Positions 18,064 through 27,142 of a stretch of 64,000 nucleotides of DNA are shown one piece after another (within the stretch, counting starts at the first letter, position 1; every line of letters starts with the position of its first letter). Both the position numbers and the translations under genes were made by a program. The notes below the pieces were generated by a model. That model had not been told where the DNA came from. It saw only the letters and a program-made list of their open reading frames with translations, and did no database searches. This DNA is from an uncultured Ignavibacteria bacterium. Its GTDB lineage: Bacteria > Bacteroidota > Ignavibacteria > Tepidaquicellales > OLB5. The DNA lies in NCBI GenBank assembly GCA_937873695.1, contig CALMYL010000008.1:468482-532481 (forward strand). Direction: 5' to 3'.

Positions 18064-18765
18064 ATGAAGTCAACTAATTTCTGCAGGAATTCATTTTTAG
18101 CATTAATTCTTATTTGTTTCACAGCCACATCTTTATATGCAGGTGACCCTTATAACAGGGTAAACAGCAAAGATATTAAGCCTCATTTCAAAGAAGCTGA
18201 AAAGCTTCTTGCAAAGCGCAACGCGCTTTTCAGTCTTGATGCTGATATTAAACTGGGTGTAGGTATTGCCAGTACAACTTTCGATCTTAATAAACCTGAT
18301 TCCACAGAACAGCTTACAACAACATCATCAAAAGTAGGACCGTCATTCGGCGCAACACTCTCTCTGAATTTTTTTGGTTTCGGGTTTACAACCGGATTCG
18401 CATATGGCAGCAAAGGTTATGAAAGCGGAACAGGGCAGAAAACAAACCTGAATTATTTCAATATTCCATTATTGCTTTATTTTGATTTTAATGTGGGACA
18501 GAAACTGAGAGTTGAAGGTAACCTGGGACCATATTTCGGTCTGCTTATGTCTCAGGATAATAGCACTTTATATAAGGCCAAGAATTTTGATTTCGGGTTA
18601 ACAGGCGAACTTCAGTTCGCGTATATGTTCAATAAGTATATGGGCGTATTGCTGGGCGGCAACTACGAGTACGGCGGTTTAAATAACCTCAGCAATAACG
18701 ATCTTGTAAAAAAAATGACAACTTCTACAATGAACATTTACACAGGATTGAAGTTTGAATTGTAA
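18064..18765 (+). CDS. Outer-membrane beta-barrel protein
   Basis: A 233-residue protein with a signal peptide (FLALILICFTATSLYAG) and an eight-strand-like pattern of alternating aromatic and glycine residues, for example FGFGFTTGFAYGSKGY, YFNIPLLLYFDFNVG and AYMFNKYMGVLLGGNYEYGG. It resembles the PorT/outer-membrane-protein beta-barrel (OmpW/OmpX-like) families. Its strong ribosome site is AAAGGAG before ATG 18064. It is co-oriented with the DUF4835 gene upstream and the lipoprotein downstream. Confidence 0.72.
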   Translation: MKSTNFCRNSFLALILICFTATSLYAGDPYNRVNSKDIKPHFKEAEKLLAKRNALFSLDADIKLGVGIASTTFDLNKPDSTEQLTTTSSKVGPSFGATLSLNFFGFGFTTGFAYGSKGYESGTGQKTNLNYFNIPLLLYFDFNVGQKLRVEGNLGPYFGLLMSQDNSTLYKAKNFDFGLTGELQFAYMFNKYMGVLLGGNYEYGGLNNLSNNDLVKKMTTSTMNIYTGLKFEL

Positions 18766-18822
18766 ATCTGTATTTTTGTACTCTGTTGGAGGAAAAAATT
18801 AAACTATAAACGAGGAGAAAAA

Positions 18823-19488
18823 ATGCGCTTTTTAACTAAATTTAAATACTTTTTTGCACTGGTTTTTTCAGTAGCACTCGGCTTTTCAGTCTTGAATGGC
18901 TGCGATGATGCTGGTAATACTATAACACCTACAGTTGATTCCGGCGTTGTACATTTTGACAGCATCGGTGTAACGGATGGTATTGGCAATGTATTGAACA
19001 GTATAAATCTTTATAACGGTACAACTGTTGAAAGAGACAGTGTTTCAAAAGATGCTAATTTGACAGATTCAAGCGGAACTTCTTTTAACTTCATGCTTCG
19101 TTCAGGTGACTTGACGGATATGAATACCAGGATCGCAGGTTTCCAGACACGATTCAACCGTATCTATGCATCAATGACCCAGGCTGAGTTTGATACAATT
19201 ACCAAACTTCCTGTTGGAAGAGATACAATTTTACCCGACCTTGATTTTACTGCCGATGATACTTACGGTAACGGTGCATGGGGTTATTTTAATGCTCCTA
19301 TGAGTACTTCAGATATGAAACCGGTATTTTCATTCTGGTTAAAAGGCAAATCTGCTAATTTTATCGGCAGAAATGTTTACGGTATTTTGTATCCCAGAGA
19401 AGCTACAATTGATGGCGGAACATACAGAATGTCATTTGAAGTTAAAATAAATACAATGGGATATAATCATTTTTATCACTCCCATTAA
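18823..19488 (+). CDS. Lipoprotein of unknown function
   Basis: A 221-residue protein with an N-terminal hydrophobic segment and a lipobox-like VLNGC (Cys27), so it is probably a lipoprotein. The mature part is acidic and beta-rich, with many Thr, Asp and Asn, and I recognise no family. A good ribosome site (GAGGAG) precedes ATG 18823. A strong terminator follows at 19511-19543, so it ends the transcript. Confidence 0.7.
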   Translation: MRFLTKFKYFFALVFSVALGFSVLNGCDDAGNTITPTVDSGVVHFDSIGVTDGIGNVLNSINLYNGTTVERDSVSKDANLTDSSGTSFNFMLRSGDLTDMNTRIAGFQTRFNRIYASMTQAEFDTITKLPVGRDTILPDLDFTADDTYGNGAWGYFNAPMSTSDMKPVFSFWLKGKSANFIGRNVYGILYPREATIDGGTYRMSFEVKINTMGYNHFYHSH

Positions 19489-19510
19489 CAGATACTGAGT
19501 TTTAATTTAA

Positions 19511-19543
19511 AAAGCCCGTCAATTAGATTGACGGGCTTTTTTT
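19511..19543. terminator. Rho-independent terminator, probably bidirectional
   Basis: The stem AAAGCCCGTCAA pairs with TTGACGGGCTTT (19511-19522 with 19528-19539) across a 5-base loop and is followed by a T-run. The upstream side is A-rich, so it can also serve the minus-strand gene ending at 19548. Confidence 0.9.
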
Positions 19544-19547
19544 AATT

Positions 19548-19757
19548 TCACTTTTCTTCGCTTTTGTGTATATCCGTAAAGTAAAGATCAGTTGAGATGA
19601 TTGCCATCTTAATGCTCACCAGTTCTGTATGCTCCTTATCAAAGCCCACCGTTGAACATTTCTGCCTGTAATATTCTTTCTGCCGGTCATACATTGAATT
19701 AAAATTCCGTTCAATATCCGGCTGCTTCAAAAAATCAGTATAGTTCAAAGCTCTCAT
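19548..19757 (-). CDS. Small hypothetical protein
   Basis: A frame of about 69 residues starting MRALNYTDFLKQPDIERNFNSMYDR and rich in charged residues, predicted soluble and helical. It ends 4 bases from the bidirectional terminator, which supports it being transcribed. I place the start at ATG 19757; the open frame continues up to 19784. I know no homologue, so it may be spurious. Confidence 0.4.
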   Translation of the reverse strand: MRALNYTDFLKQPDIERNFNSMYDRQKEYYRQKCSTVGFDKEHTELVSIKMAIISTDLYFTDIHKSEEK

Positions 19758-19784
19758 GAATGTTTGGTTTCTCAAAAATAACAT

Positions 19785-20216
19785 TCAATGGTTAAGGAAA
19801 TATTAAGTTGGCATTAATAATATTTTTTTATGATTAAGAATATTAGGGATTGGTTAAATATATTGAAATCAATAGTTAAGATGTTGTTCCCTTTCTCTCA
19901 ATATACAGTGTCTATCTGGTTTTTATCTTGATCAGCCGTGGGTACCAGATTCATATTGTCATGCTGAACTTGTTTCAGCATCCGCTAACATACTGGAAAA
20001 TTCATTGGTAATACTTCAAACCCTGTATCCCAAACTCCAGTTTGGGATACACAAATCATATTATCTTATGACTTCAAAAGTCTATTGGTTTCTTCCCGAA
20101 GAGAAAAGGTATCAGGATTTTGTAAAATTGGTAAGTATTGCAGGACTTTTGAAGTCTTATCGATTACCGTATCCGCAGTGTCTCCGTTTTGCGGGACTCT
20201 GCGGTTAAACTAAAGC
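19785..20216. other. Non-coding gap with repeat debris
   Basis: No convincing gene. It holds TGTCATGCTGAACTTGTTTC near 19958-19977, which recurs at 22254-22273 with one mismatch. A perfect palindrome lies at 20025-20050 (GTATCCCAAACT-cc-AGTTTGGGATAC), and an imperfect GACTTCAAAAGTC at 20070-20082 has a related copy near 20149-20160. Near 20180-20210 is TCTCCGTTTTGCGGGACTCT followed by GCGGTTAAA, text of the CTCTGTG-CTCTGCGG repeat type also seen at 30480-30930 and 53670. Confidence 0.6.
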
Positions 20217-20993
20217 TCAAATCCCATACAGCCTTTTCGCATTCAATGTAGTTATCCTTCCCAATTCTTCAACATTCATTTCTTTTAATTCAGCAATTTT
20301 GGCTGCGGTATGCTTTATATAGGAGGGTTCATTCTGCTTGCCGCGGTAGGGTACAGGCGGCAGGTAGGGTGTATCTGTCTCCAGCAGCAAATGTTCTGCG
20401 CCGGTTTGCTTCACTATATCATAAGCAATTAATGTTCCTTCATTGGGTTTATATGTAATGTTGCCGGTAAATGAAATATAGAATCCCATTTCAACGCACT
20501 GCCTTGCTTCTTCAGGCCCCGCACTGAAGGAATGAAACTGACCCTTTAGTTTTCCCTCCTCAAATTCATCTTTAACAATTCTCATCAGGTCATCAGTGGA
20601 TTTCCTGTTATGTAATATCACCGGGAGTCCCGTACGTTTTGCGATGCGGAGCTGTTCGGTTAGTACCAATATCTCAAGTTCTCTGTCAAATGGTTCCCAG
20701 TAGTAATCCAGCCCTATTTCGCCGATAGCCACAACTTTATTTTCTTTGGCAAGTACTTCAATTCTGGATAAATGTGATTCATCAAAATCCTTCAGTTCAG
20801 TGGGGTGAATACCAACGGCGGCATAAAGTATTTTATGCTTTTGCACAAGCTCAACAATTTCAATTGATGTTTTGTAAGTGGTGGCGGGCACAACAATGGC
20901 TTCCACACCTGAATCCATAGCGCGTGAGAGCACGTCATCAATATTTTTAGCAATATCCGGATAATTTAAGTGCGCATGTGTATCTATGAACAT
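20217..20993 (-). CDS. TatD family metal-dependent hydrolase
   Basis: A 258-residue TIM-barrel enzyme with DTHAHL at 4-9 (metal ligands His6 and His8), AVGIHP near 59-64, GEIGLDYYW, the catalytic-site HSFSAGP and the metal-binding DTPYLPP. TatD proteins are Mg2+-dependent 3'-5' exonucleases or DNases acting in DNA repair and on damaged ends. Length and motifs are complete. It has a short intergenic gap, containing a GGAGTGC palindrome, to the nuclease gene upstream. Confidence 0.93.
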   Translation of the reverse strand: MFIDTHAHLNYPDIAKNIDDVLSRAMDSGVEAIVVPATTYKTSIEIVELVQKHKILYAAVGIHPTELKDFDESHLSRIEVLAKENKVVAIGEIGLDYYWEPFDRELEILVLTEQLRIAKRTGLPVILHNRKSTDDLMRIVKDEFEEGKLKGQFHSFSAGPEEARQCVEMGFYISFTGNITYKPNEGTLIAYDIVKQTGAEHLLLETDTPYLPPVPYRGKQNEPSYIKHTAAKIAELKEMNVEELGRITTLNAKRLYGI

Positions 20994-21013
20994 ATCAATT
21001 TCTTTTTTGGAGT

Positions 21014-21032
21014 GCGCTGACTGTGTCAGTGC
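21014..21032. repeat. Palindrome, GAGTGC-GTCA family
   Basis: GCGCTGAC-tgt-GTCAGTGC preceded by TTTTTTGGAGT. It is a second member of the family at 10642 and 47228, located between two minus-strand genes. Confidence 0.6.
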
Positions 21033-21056
21033 TTAAATATGGTTATATTTTACTTG

Positions 21057-22043
21057 TTATTCTTCCCAAATTTGGCTTTTATCCTCTATAATTATCTGCT
21101 TCCTTCCTTTGTATTCAGTCAGTTTTCCCTTTGCGTACAGGTAATAACCCTTCGGGTCATCAAGCCTCAGTTCCTTCATCAGGTCATAATGTTTCTGGAA
21201 GAAAACCAGATCAATTGTATCATCCTCATTTATTTCCAGCTTCGCAATATGCGGATTGTTATCAGTAATTACCCTCGCGATATTCCCGAATATAGTAACC
21301 GAATCACCCATATGAGCCGCCAGTTTGTTAAAATCACTTTGGTCAAGCATGCTGTAAAAGCCGGGTTTTCCTGCATACTCGGTTTCAAAGCGTTTTATCT
21401 GGTCGCCGCGTTTATCCCACCACAATATTCTCTCCGGGTAATCAGGGTAACATAGTTCTTTTCCGCTCCATATACCCAGTTTTTTATCCTGCGCGTATTT
21501 CTGGGCGGTTTTAAATTCCTTATCAAACCTTGCAACATATCCATACTTACTGAAGTAAGGCGAGTAACCCTGCTTAACGCATTCAATGTTATAATTAAAC
21601 TCTGTGCCATCTTCTTTTATGGCTATAATATAAACAAGGTAGCGGTTAAACATATCTATTACGCGCTTATAATCATCAACTTCAAGCCTTACCTTAACCA
21701 CATTTTTGAATAATTTCTTTGTCCATTGCCAGGTGTCGTAGCCAAAAGGTGATTCAATCTTGGCAGGCTTGCTGGATGAATCCTTTTTATGCGCGTAATA
21801 TTCCGCCCAATATGATGCAATATCATTCACCTTCATTTCGGCGTCACTATCCTTAAAGGTTTCCTCTGTATCAATCCCCATCAGGCGGGTTGATTTATCA
21901 AGTCCTTCGAACCTGAATGTATCGCCATCAAGAATTTTTGAAACGGTGAATTCACCGATCACAAATTCATTTTGACTGTAACATATCTGCACTGCTGCAA
22001 ATACAAGCAGTATCGGCAGCCATAATCTGTTTTTTCTTATCAT
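21057..22043 (-). CDS. Secreted thermonuclease-family (SNase-like) protein
   Basis: A protein of about 328 residues with a signal peptide (RLWLPILLVFAAVQICYSQ) followed by an SNase/OB-fold domain: VSKILDGDTFRFEGLDKSTRLMGIDTEE, then a long insertion, RVIDMFNRYLVYI and a C-terminal YAQDKKLGIWS. The substitution of the usual R-L-x-G-I-D-x-P-E core by RLMGIDTEE keeps the Asp. A second strand-rich domain (about 215-328) follows and may bind nucleic acid. It should be an exported nuclease. I chose ATG 22043 (MIRKN); the ATG at 22052 adds three residues. Confidence 0.78.
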   Translation of the reverse strand: MIRKNRLWLPILLVFAAVQICYSQNEFVIGEFTVSKILDGDTFRFEGLDKSTRLMGIDTEETFKDSDAEMKVNDIASYWAEYYAHKKDSSSKPAKIESPFGYDTWQWTKKLFKNVVKVRLEVDDYKRVIDMFNRYLVYIIAIKEDGTEFNYNIECVKQGYSPYFSKYGYVARFDKEFKTAQKYAQDKKLGIWSGKELCYPDYPERILWWDKRGDQIKRFETEYAGKPGFYSMLDQSDFNKLAAHMGDSVTIFGNIARVITDNNPHIAKLEINEDDTIDLVFFQKHYDLMKELRLDDPKGYYLYAKGKLTEYKGRKQIIIEDKSQIWEE

Positions 22044-22052
22044 ATGAAGCAA

Positions 22053-22460
22053 ATTAACATTAATTATAATAATTTATAAGGGATGAAATTTGTACAAATT
22101 GAATGATCAGTGGCACAGACATTCTTCTATGTGACGACAGGGGACTACTTCCAAAGTCATGACTTGGAAGTAAGGAAAGTCCCTGATATTGGGGTTCGTA
22201 TGCTTTCCCGCTCTAAAAGCGGGGCTATAAAGAACAACCTCTAATTTGACTTTGTCATGCTGTACTTGTTTCAGCATATGCTAACTTACCGAAAGATTTA
22301 CAGGTATGGCAGCAGACCCTGAAACAAGTTCAGGGTTACAAAAATTTTAACGGTGTCACAAACATTTGCATGACCTTTAGGCCTGTCTTTGCTTGAACAA
22401 AAAAAATGACGACCCATCATTACCTTTTGCAATGCATTGCGGGTAGTCCTGAACCAAATA
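22053..22460. other. Non-coding gap with several palindromes
   Basis: I see no gene. Hairpins are present at about 22141-22182 (outer GGGACT/AGTCCC with inner ACTTCCAA/TTGGAAGT), 22207-22223 (CCCGCT-ctaaa-AGCGGG), and 22316-22336 (ACCCTGAA/TTCAGGGT). The TGTCATGCTG-acttgtttcagcat text at 22254-22278 is a second copy of the one at 19958. Confidence 0.6.
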
Positions 22461-22490
22461 AAAAAGCTTCCCAAACTGGAGTTTGGGAAG
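22461..22490 (-). terminator. Terminator of rpsR formed by a palindromic repeat
   Basis: Read on the minus strand, CTTCCCAAACT-cc-AGTTTGGGAAG is followed by CTTTTTTATT. It lies 33 bases after the rpsR stop. The same palindrome core (CCCAAACT/AGTTTGGG) occurs at 20025-20050, so a repeat has supplied the terminator. Confidence 0.8.
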
Positions 22491-22522
22491 CAGAATTAAC
22501 TAGTTGTAAATATTCAGTTCTC

Positions 22523-22813
22523 TTACGGTCTGAATTCTTCACTAACAAACGGCATCAATGCAAGCTGACGCGCTCTTTTTATAGCCATGGTCATCTGTCT
22601 CTGCATCTTCGCGCTGATACCTGTTATCCTTGAAGGAAGTATCTTGCCCTGTTCATTAACGAATCTTGCAAGTAAACGGGTATCTTTGTAGTCTATATAT
22701 TTAATACCTCTTGTTTTCAGAGGGTCAACTTTTTTTCTCCTCTGCTGCTGCTGCTTCTGGTTCATCTGCATTGTTTTGTATGCAGATTGTTCTTCTCTTT
22801 TGTTTTTTCTCAT
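22523..22813 (-). CDS. rpsR: 30S ribosomal protein S18
   Basis: At 96 residues, with [38 protein letters not shown] followed by [16 protein letters not shown], this is bS18, which binds 16S rRNA together with S6 in the platform of the small subunit. The N-terminus has a Lys/Gln-rich tail including [10 protein letters not shown]. In many bacteria rpsR lies between rpsF, ssb and rplI; here it stands alone between a nuclease gene and a subtilisin gene and has its own terminator. Confidence 0.97.
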   Translation of the reverse strand: MRKNKREEQSAYKTMQMNQKQQQQRRKKVDPLKTRGIKYIDYKDTRLLARFVNEQGKILPSRITGISAKMQRQMTMAIKRARQLALMPFVSEEFRP

Positions 22814-22933
22814 TTGTTAATTTGAAATATTTTTATTTGTTTATTTTTCTATTTTCTTGTTAATAAACTTTTTAGTTTGGCAAAGTATAAAAACTTATTT
22901 TTGCCTTTTTACTTCTGCCTATTGCCTTGCCTG

Positions 22934-24739
22934 TCAATTGCTCAAATTCATCAAATACTGAATAGCGCCTTCCATGTTAAGCTTGCCGTAACCCCATTCC
23001 GGATTTGGTACATCTCCTGTGAAATTATCTTTCCTTGCGGAATTAAGCAGTATCATCCTTATCTTCTCATGCGTTAAGCTTGGGTCATATTGCAGCAGAA
23101 GTGCTGCCGTACCAACCACATGCGGCGCCGCTGAGCTTGTTCCGCTGAAGATCTGGTATGTATTGTTCTTTTCTGTGCTGAAAGTTGAGTGACCCGGCCC
23201 GGTCAAATCAACTCCAAGTTTACCTGTTATGTTATAACCTTTGCTTGAATAACTTGCAAGATCGCCAACCTGGTCCATCCAGCCAACATTAAAAACATAA
23301 GCGCCTATTGCCATGCAGCTATCGGCAGTTGAAGGGAAACAAATGTTCGATTCATCTGTGATTGCGCTGCTGTTAACCCATCTTGCGCTTCCGCTCCATG
23401 ATTGTGTTACATCTACAACATAACCGCGGATTTCCTGTTCCTTATCGCTGGTTACTTTTATCTTAAACTTTCCGCGCACTATATCTGAATCCTGTGTTGA
23501 TGCGCCGAACTTCATCATAACCGTGCCTTTTGGTGATACCTCACGGCTGTAAAATATCTTATATTGTCCTGTTTTTAAGATCCCGCTGCCTTCAGAAAGC
23601 TCACCGGTTGATTTGCCATCGGGAGTTTCCACTTCAAACTTAACATTACTCGATGCGTCTTTCCAAAGAAAACTGAAAAACACACCGTCATTTTTTGCCA
23701 CGTCTTCATCCGGTTTGCCTGAACAGCTTGCTGTATAAGTAACCGGCTTACCGGCTTTAAGATTATCTATCAGGACCATGTTACCACCTGACATATTGCC
23801 CGCGCCGCCAATAATCGTAACCCCATCCCTTGCCATCTGGTTAACCATCTCCTCTTCGGGTGAAGAGCCGTCCATAAATTCCCACATCCATTCGCCGTCT
23901 TCAAACAAAAGTATGTTCACTTTTTCATCCCGCAGAAATCCAACCAGATCAGTGAAGTTGCGCACAAAACGGGGAGTGTAATCATATCGAATGCTTGAAA
24001 AAACCATTTCCGCATCAGGCGCTATTCCGTGAATCTTCTGCACGCCGTAATGTCCGCCAATTATCAATCCCGCAACACCGGTTCCGTGTCCGTTCTTATC
24101 TTCTTCAGTTTCAATAAGGTCAATTCCGCGTCTTCTTACAACATCATCGCGCTGTCTTACTGATCTTATCTTTGATGTCTTTAATCCAACAAGCTTTTCG
24201 CCTGCTTCAATTTTTCCGTTCTTGTTATCATCAATTGAAATGAAAAACTGCTCGCCGTATGTCGGATCGTTTTCTGTGAATCCTGCTTTCGTTCCGAAAT
24301 CCCTTTTTTTATTTCCGTTCACATCAACATAAAGGAAATCAAATTCAGGGTTATATTTCCCCGGAACCTGCCCAAGTGATGAGAGCATTCCCCATGTATT
24401 ATCCCGAATCTCCTGGTATCGCAGAATCTCTGAGCTTTCAATCTTGCCGTCGCTGTTTTTATCTATGCCGTCTTCACCGATTGTAAGGTTGCCGTCACCA
24501 TTTACATCTACAAAAGTGAACTCTCCGCCATCGGCAAAAAAGAACATCGGGTGAAATACATCAATACCTGAATCAACATCGCCGATAATTACCCCTTTGC
24601 CCGTTAATGGGGCACCGGATTTATCAGTAAATTTCTCTTTCAGAATTGTTGATGCTTCAAATTTACTCTGCGCAAAAGCAGAAGAAACCGCCATAAATGA
24701 AAGAATTACGGCTGCTGCAACGAGGTTTTTGATTATCAT
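22934..24739 (-). CDS. Secreted subtilisin-family (S8) serine protease
   Basis: A 601-residue protein with a signal peptide (MIIKNLVAAAVILSFMAVSSAFAQ) and the S8 triad: Asp56 in DVDSGID, His218 in NGHGTGVAG and Ser535 in GTSSAAP. Between Asp and His is an unusually long insertion (about 60-215) carrying acidic loops that look like calcium sites, for example DVNGDGNLTIGEDG at 78-91, DKNSDGKIESSE at 93-104 and DDNKNGKIEAGE at 170-181. No type IX C-terminal sorting domain is seen; the chain ends soon after the catalytic domain. A separate beta-rich insert lies between His and Ser. Confidence 0.92.
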   Translation of the reverse strand: MIIKNLVAAAVILSFMAVSSAFAQSKFEASTILKEKFTDKSGAPLTGKGVIIGDVDSGIDVFHPMFFFADGGEFTFVDVNGDGNLTIGEDGIDKNSDGKIESSEILRYQEIRDNTWGMLSSLGQVPGKYNPEFDFLYVDVNGNKKRDFGTKAGFTENDPTYGEQFFISIDDNKNGKIEAGEKLVGLKTSKIRSVRQRDDVVRRRGIDLIETEEDKNGHGTGVAGLIIGGHYGVQKIHGIAPDAEMVFSSIRYDYTPRFVRNFTDLVGFLRDEKVNILLFEDGEWMWEFMDGSSPEEEMVNQMARDGVTIIGGAGNMSGGNMVLIDNLKAGKPVTYTASCSGKPDEDVAKNDGVFFSFLWKDASSNVKFEVETPDGKSTGELSEGSGILKTGQYKIFYSREVSPKGTVMMKFGASTQDSDIVRGKFKIKVTSDKEQEIRGYVVDVTQSWSGSARWVNSSAITDESNICFPSTADSCMAIGAYVFNVGWMDQVGDLASYSSKGYNITGKLGVDLTGPGHSTFSTEKNNTYQIFSGTSSAAPHVVGTAALLLQYDPSLTHEKIRMILLNSARKDNFTGDVPNPEWGYGKLNMEGAIQYLMNLSN

Positions 24740-24792
24740 ACGAACTGTTAATATAGTTTAAAATTTACGAATTTTCAATGAATTTCTTAGTC

Positions 24793-24812
24793 ATTCCCGC
24801 GAAAGCGGGAAT
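24793..24812. repeat. Palindrome ATTCCCGC-gaaa-GCGGGAAT
   Basis: A perfect 8-base stem with a GAAA loop in the 185-base gap between two minus-strand genes. It fits the pattern ATTCCC-N8-GGGAAT known as dRS3 in Neisseria; here the match may be coincidental. Confidence 0.6.
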
Positions 24813-24924
24813 CTTGAATTCAGATCCAGAGAACGCATTAGGCTTTATGTAATGACTATATCGAATACATTAAAAACCCTCAAAATGTTCCGTAATACTG
24901 GATATTCTTAACATGTAATGGGTT

Positions 24925-26403
24925 TTATGCAGATCTTCTTGCTTTTGTGTCAAGAAGCATAACCTTTTCTATTAGCCAGGGCTTAAATGCTGTAGCTTTG
25001 TGCGCCAGAATGCGATACTTGAGGTAGCCGATATCGATATTTTTTGTCCCTGCCCTGTGCAATACCAGATTTTCTGTGAATTTTAAAAAGCTGAAGTACC
25101 TTTTTCTTTTTTCCATGTTAAGGAGCTTATCTTTTCTGAGGTATTCCTTGTATGATTTTATCTGGGTTAGCGCTTCTTCATAGTAACCAAGTTCATAAAA
25201 TATCTGAACCGTCAGGTTCTTTATATCAAGCTTGAATGCGAAGAAATCAGGAGTTATTCGGTTAATGTTCTTTAAAGCCTCATCATACTTCGCAGTATTG
25301 AAGTTAAGGTAAGCAAATCCAAGCTGTTTCATGTTCTCTCTATCGGCAGGGTGGACCTTCATGTAATTTTCATGTATAAAATCATTTACCCAGTCAAATT
25401 TCCTTAGTCTAACCCCATGCAGCAAAAAATTTCTGAAGAATTCATGCGGCAAATGTTCAGTGTTACTGTTCTGGTAGTATTTGTTTTTAACGGTAAGTTC
25501 TATCAATTCAAATAGTTCATTGTTGAATTCTTCAATTCCTGAAGAGACTTTCCCGGTGCTGTATGATATAAGGTTTACGATATGCATACTGCATTCATCG
25601 CCAGAAACCCTAAAGGCATATTTATAGAAACACTCTTTGTAATCGTAAAAATATTTTGTGTCATCCATGTTCCTGTACATGTTGACCATACTTTCATACA
25701 GCTCAACAACAAAATAATATTCATCATCATCAGCTAACACCTGTTTTATGCTCCCAGGATCAAGCACTTTGAACATTTTCAGTATTATATCCGGGATCTT
25801 CTGAATGTCATATGTATTCTGAAGAATTCTTACTGTTGTGTAAAACTGACTTATTTGTGAAACGTAAAAGAGATGCAGGAACTTCAGAGAGTCTCCTAGG
25901 TAGAGCAGTTCAGTTTCGATATTTTTAAACTTTGTTACTTTCCTGCCGGAGATCGAAAAGTTAAAATTATATGACTCAAGAAAGTGCTTGTTCAGGAAAT
26001 ATTTATAATCGGTACCGGTATCAATGGTCGGGTATGAACCTTCATTAATGTTGAAAGCGGGCAGGTTCTTTTTGAGTCTCTCAACATTTAGATATCTCTG
26101 TTTATCAAGCCCTGAATTCCTGAAATTTTCGAATGTCATAAATTCATTTAACTGCCTGTTCAGTTCAGAAACTAGAACCCGAATTGTTGAATCATTGAAT
26201 TCTTTCCCGGGATTGAGTTTTAGATATATTTCTTCTTTGAATTCCTGTGTGAATTCCTTGGATGTTGTTCTGGATATCATGTTAAATAAGATGAGCAGCT
26301 TATTACTTTTCAGGAAATATGGTGATTTCAGGAATTTCCTGAATAGCCATGTTTCTTCATCCGAAAAACTTCTTATTACCGTAAATACATTAGATTCTGA
26401 CAT
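24925..26403 (-). CDS. Hypothetical helical protein with TPR-like C-terminus
   Basis: A 492-residue, probably cytoplasmic protein without signal peptide or membrane segment. It starts MSESNVFTVIRSFSDEETW with LFRKFLKSPYF, is almost all helical, and its C-terminal part (about 360-450) has paired helices such as LGFAYLNFNTAKYDEALKNI and IFYELGYYEEALTQIKSY, which look like TPR units. I recognise no enzyme motif. It is a single-gene transcript. Function is unknown; a scaffold or regulator is one guess. Confidence 0.7.
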   Translation of the reverse strand: MSESNVFTVIRSFSDEETWLFRKFLKSPYFLKSNKLLILFNMISRTTSKEFTQEFKEEIYLKLNPGKEFNDSTIRVLVSELNRQLNEFMTFENFRNSGLDKQRYLNVERLKKNLPAFNINEGSYPTIDTGTDYKYFLNKHFLESYNFNFSISGRKVTKFKNIETELLYLGDSLKFLHLFYVSQISQFYTTVRILQNTYDIQKIPDIILKMFKVLDPGSIKQVLADDDEYYFVVELYESMVNMYRNMDDTKYFYDYKECFYKYAFRVSGDECSMHIVNLISYSTGKVSSGIEEFNNELFELIELTVKNKYYQNSNTEHLPHEFFRNFLLHGVRLRKFDWVNDFIHENYMKVHPADRENMKQLGFAYLNFNTAKYDEALKNINRITPDFFAFKLDIKNLTVQIFYELGYYEEALTQIKSYKEYLRKDKLLNMEKRKRYFSFLKFTENLVLHRAGTKNIDIGYLKYRILAHKATAFKPWLIEKVMLLDTKARRSA

Positions 26404-26627
26404 AACAAAAAAGGCAACAATTTTATAAAACTATGAGTAGTAAAAATAGCGAAATTTTGTAGAAAATCAAATATACTTAGAATGAATAAAGAGATTTTGT
26501 TGAAATAGAACACAGCAAACTTTCAATAAAATGGTGGAATAATGTCAAAATCTGAGTGATTTTGCCTTCACAATTAATGATATCCCAATAAAGGGCGAAC
26601 TAAAAAAATTAATTAACGGAGGCTAAA

Positions 26628-26813
26628 ATGCTTAAGAAATTTTTTTACGTATCATTAATTGCATCAGCGTTTGTATTCGGTAATCCAGATATCAGCGCTG
26701 AAACTTCAGCAGCAGCGAATTATTTCAAGATCGAAGTAATTGCAGGTATAAGTTACTTATGTGAATATACTGAGGACGGAATCCTTGTCCACATTATTGA
26801 GATAGAAGATTAA
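26628..26813 (+). CDS. Small secreted peptide
   Basis: A 61-residue protein with a clear signal peptide (LKKFFYVSLIASAFVFGNPDISA) and a mature part of about 36 residues. A good ribosome site (ACGGAGG) lies 8 bases before ATG 26628, which supports it being real. No family is recognised. Confidence 0.55.
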   Translation: MLKKFFYVSLIASAFVFGNPDISAETSAAANYFKIEVIAGISYLCEYTEDGILVHIIEIED

Positions 26814-27142
26814 ATTTTTATGATACATTTACCTGCTTCATAATGTATAAGTTTCATTACGGGTTTATTGCTGTTTTTTGCCACCCATTTAAAACCAACC
26901 TCTACACGCGTGAGGGCGCCGTAAGCGATGACATCGGCGCAAAATTTCAAACCCCTCCTCCTTAACATGAGGGGTTATGAGATTTAAAATGCTGCACTTC
27001 GTTATTACTGCCAATTCCTGTACGAAGAAGAATAAGAAGAAATGCTAACACAGAGACATAGAAGCACAGAGAGAAGAAATATAAACCCTCAAACATCCGG
27101 GGGGAAAATCCATTAATAAAATATCAATTTTAACACTAAAAA
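26814..27142. other. Non-coding gap before the amidase gene
   Basis: No gene seen. Near 27040-27078 is ACACAGAGACATAGAAGCAC followed by AGAGAGAAG, the CACAGAG repeat type in the opposite orientation to the copies at 30480-30930. Confidence 0.5.

Noticed and set aside
20005..20208. 67-residue plus-strand frame
   Set aside because: It runs through a palindrome and CACAGAG-type repeat text, and has no ribosome site.
22406..22633. 75-residue plus-strand frame
   Set aside because: It overlaps the rpsR terminator and the S18 gene antisense.
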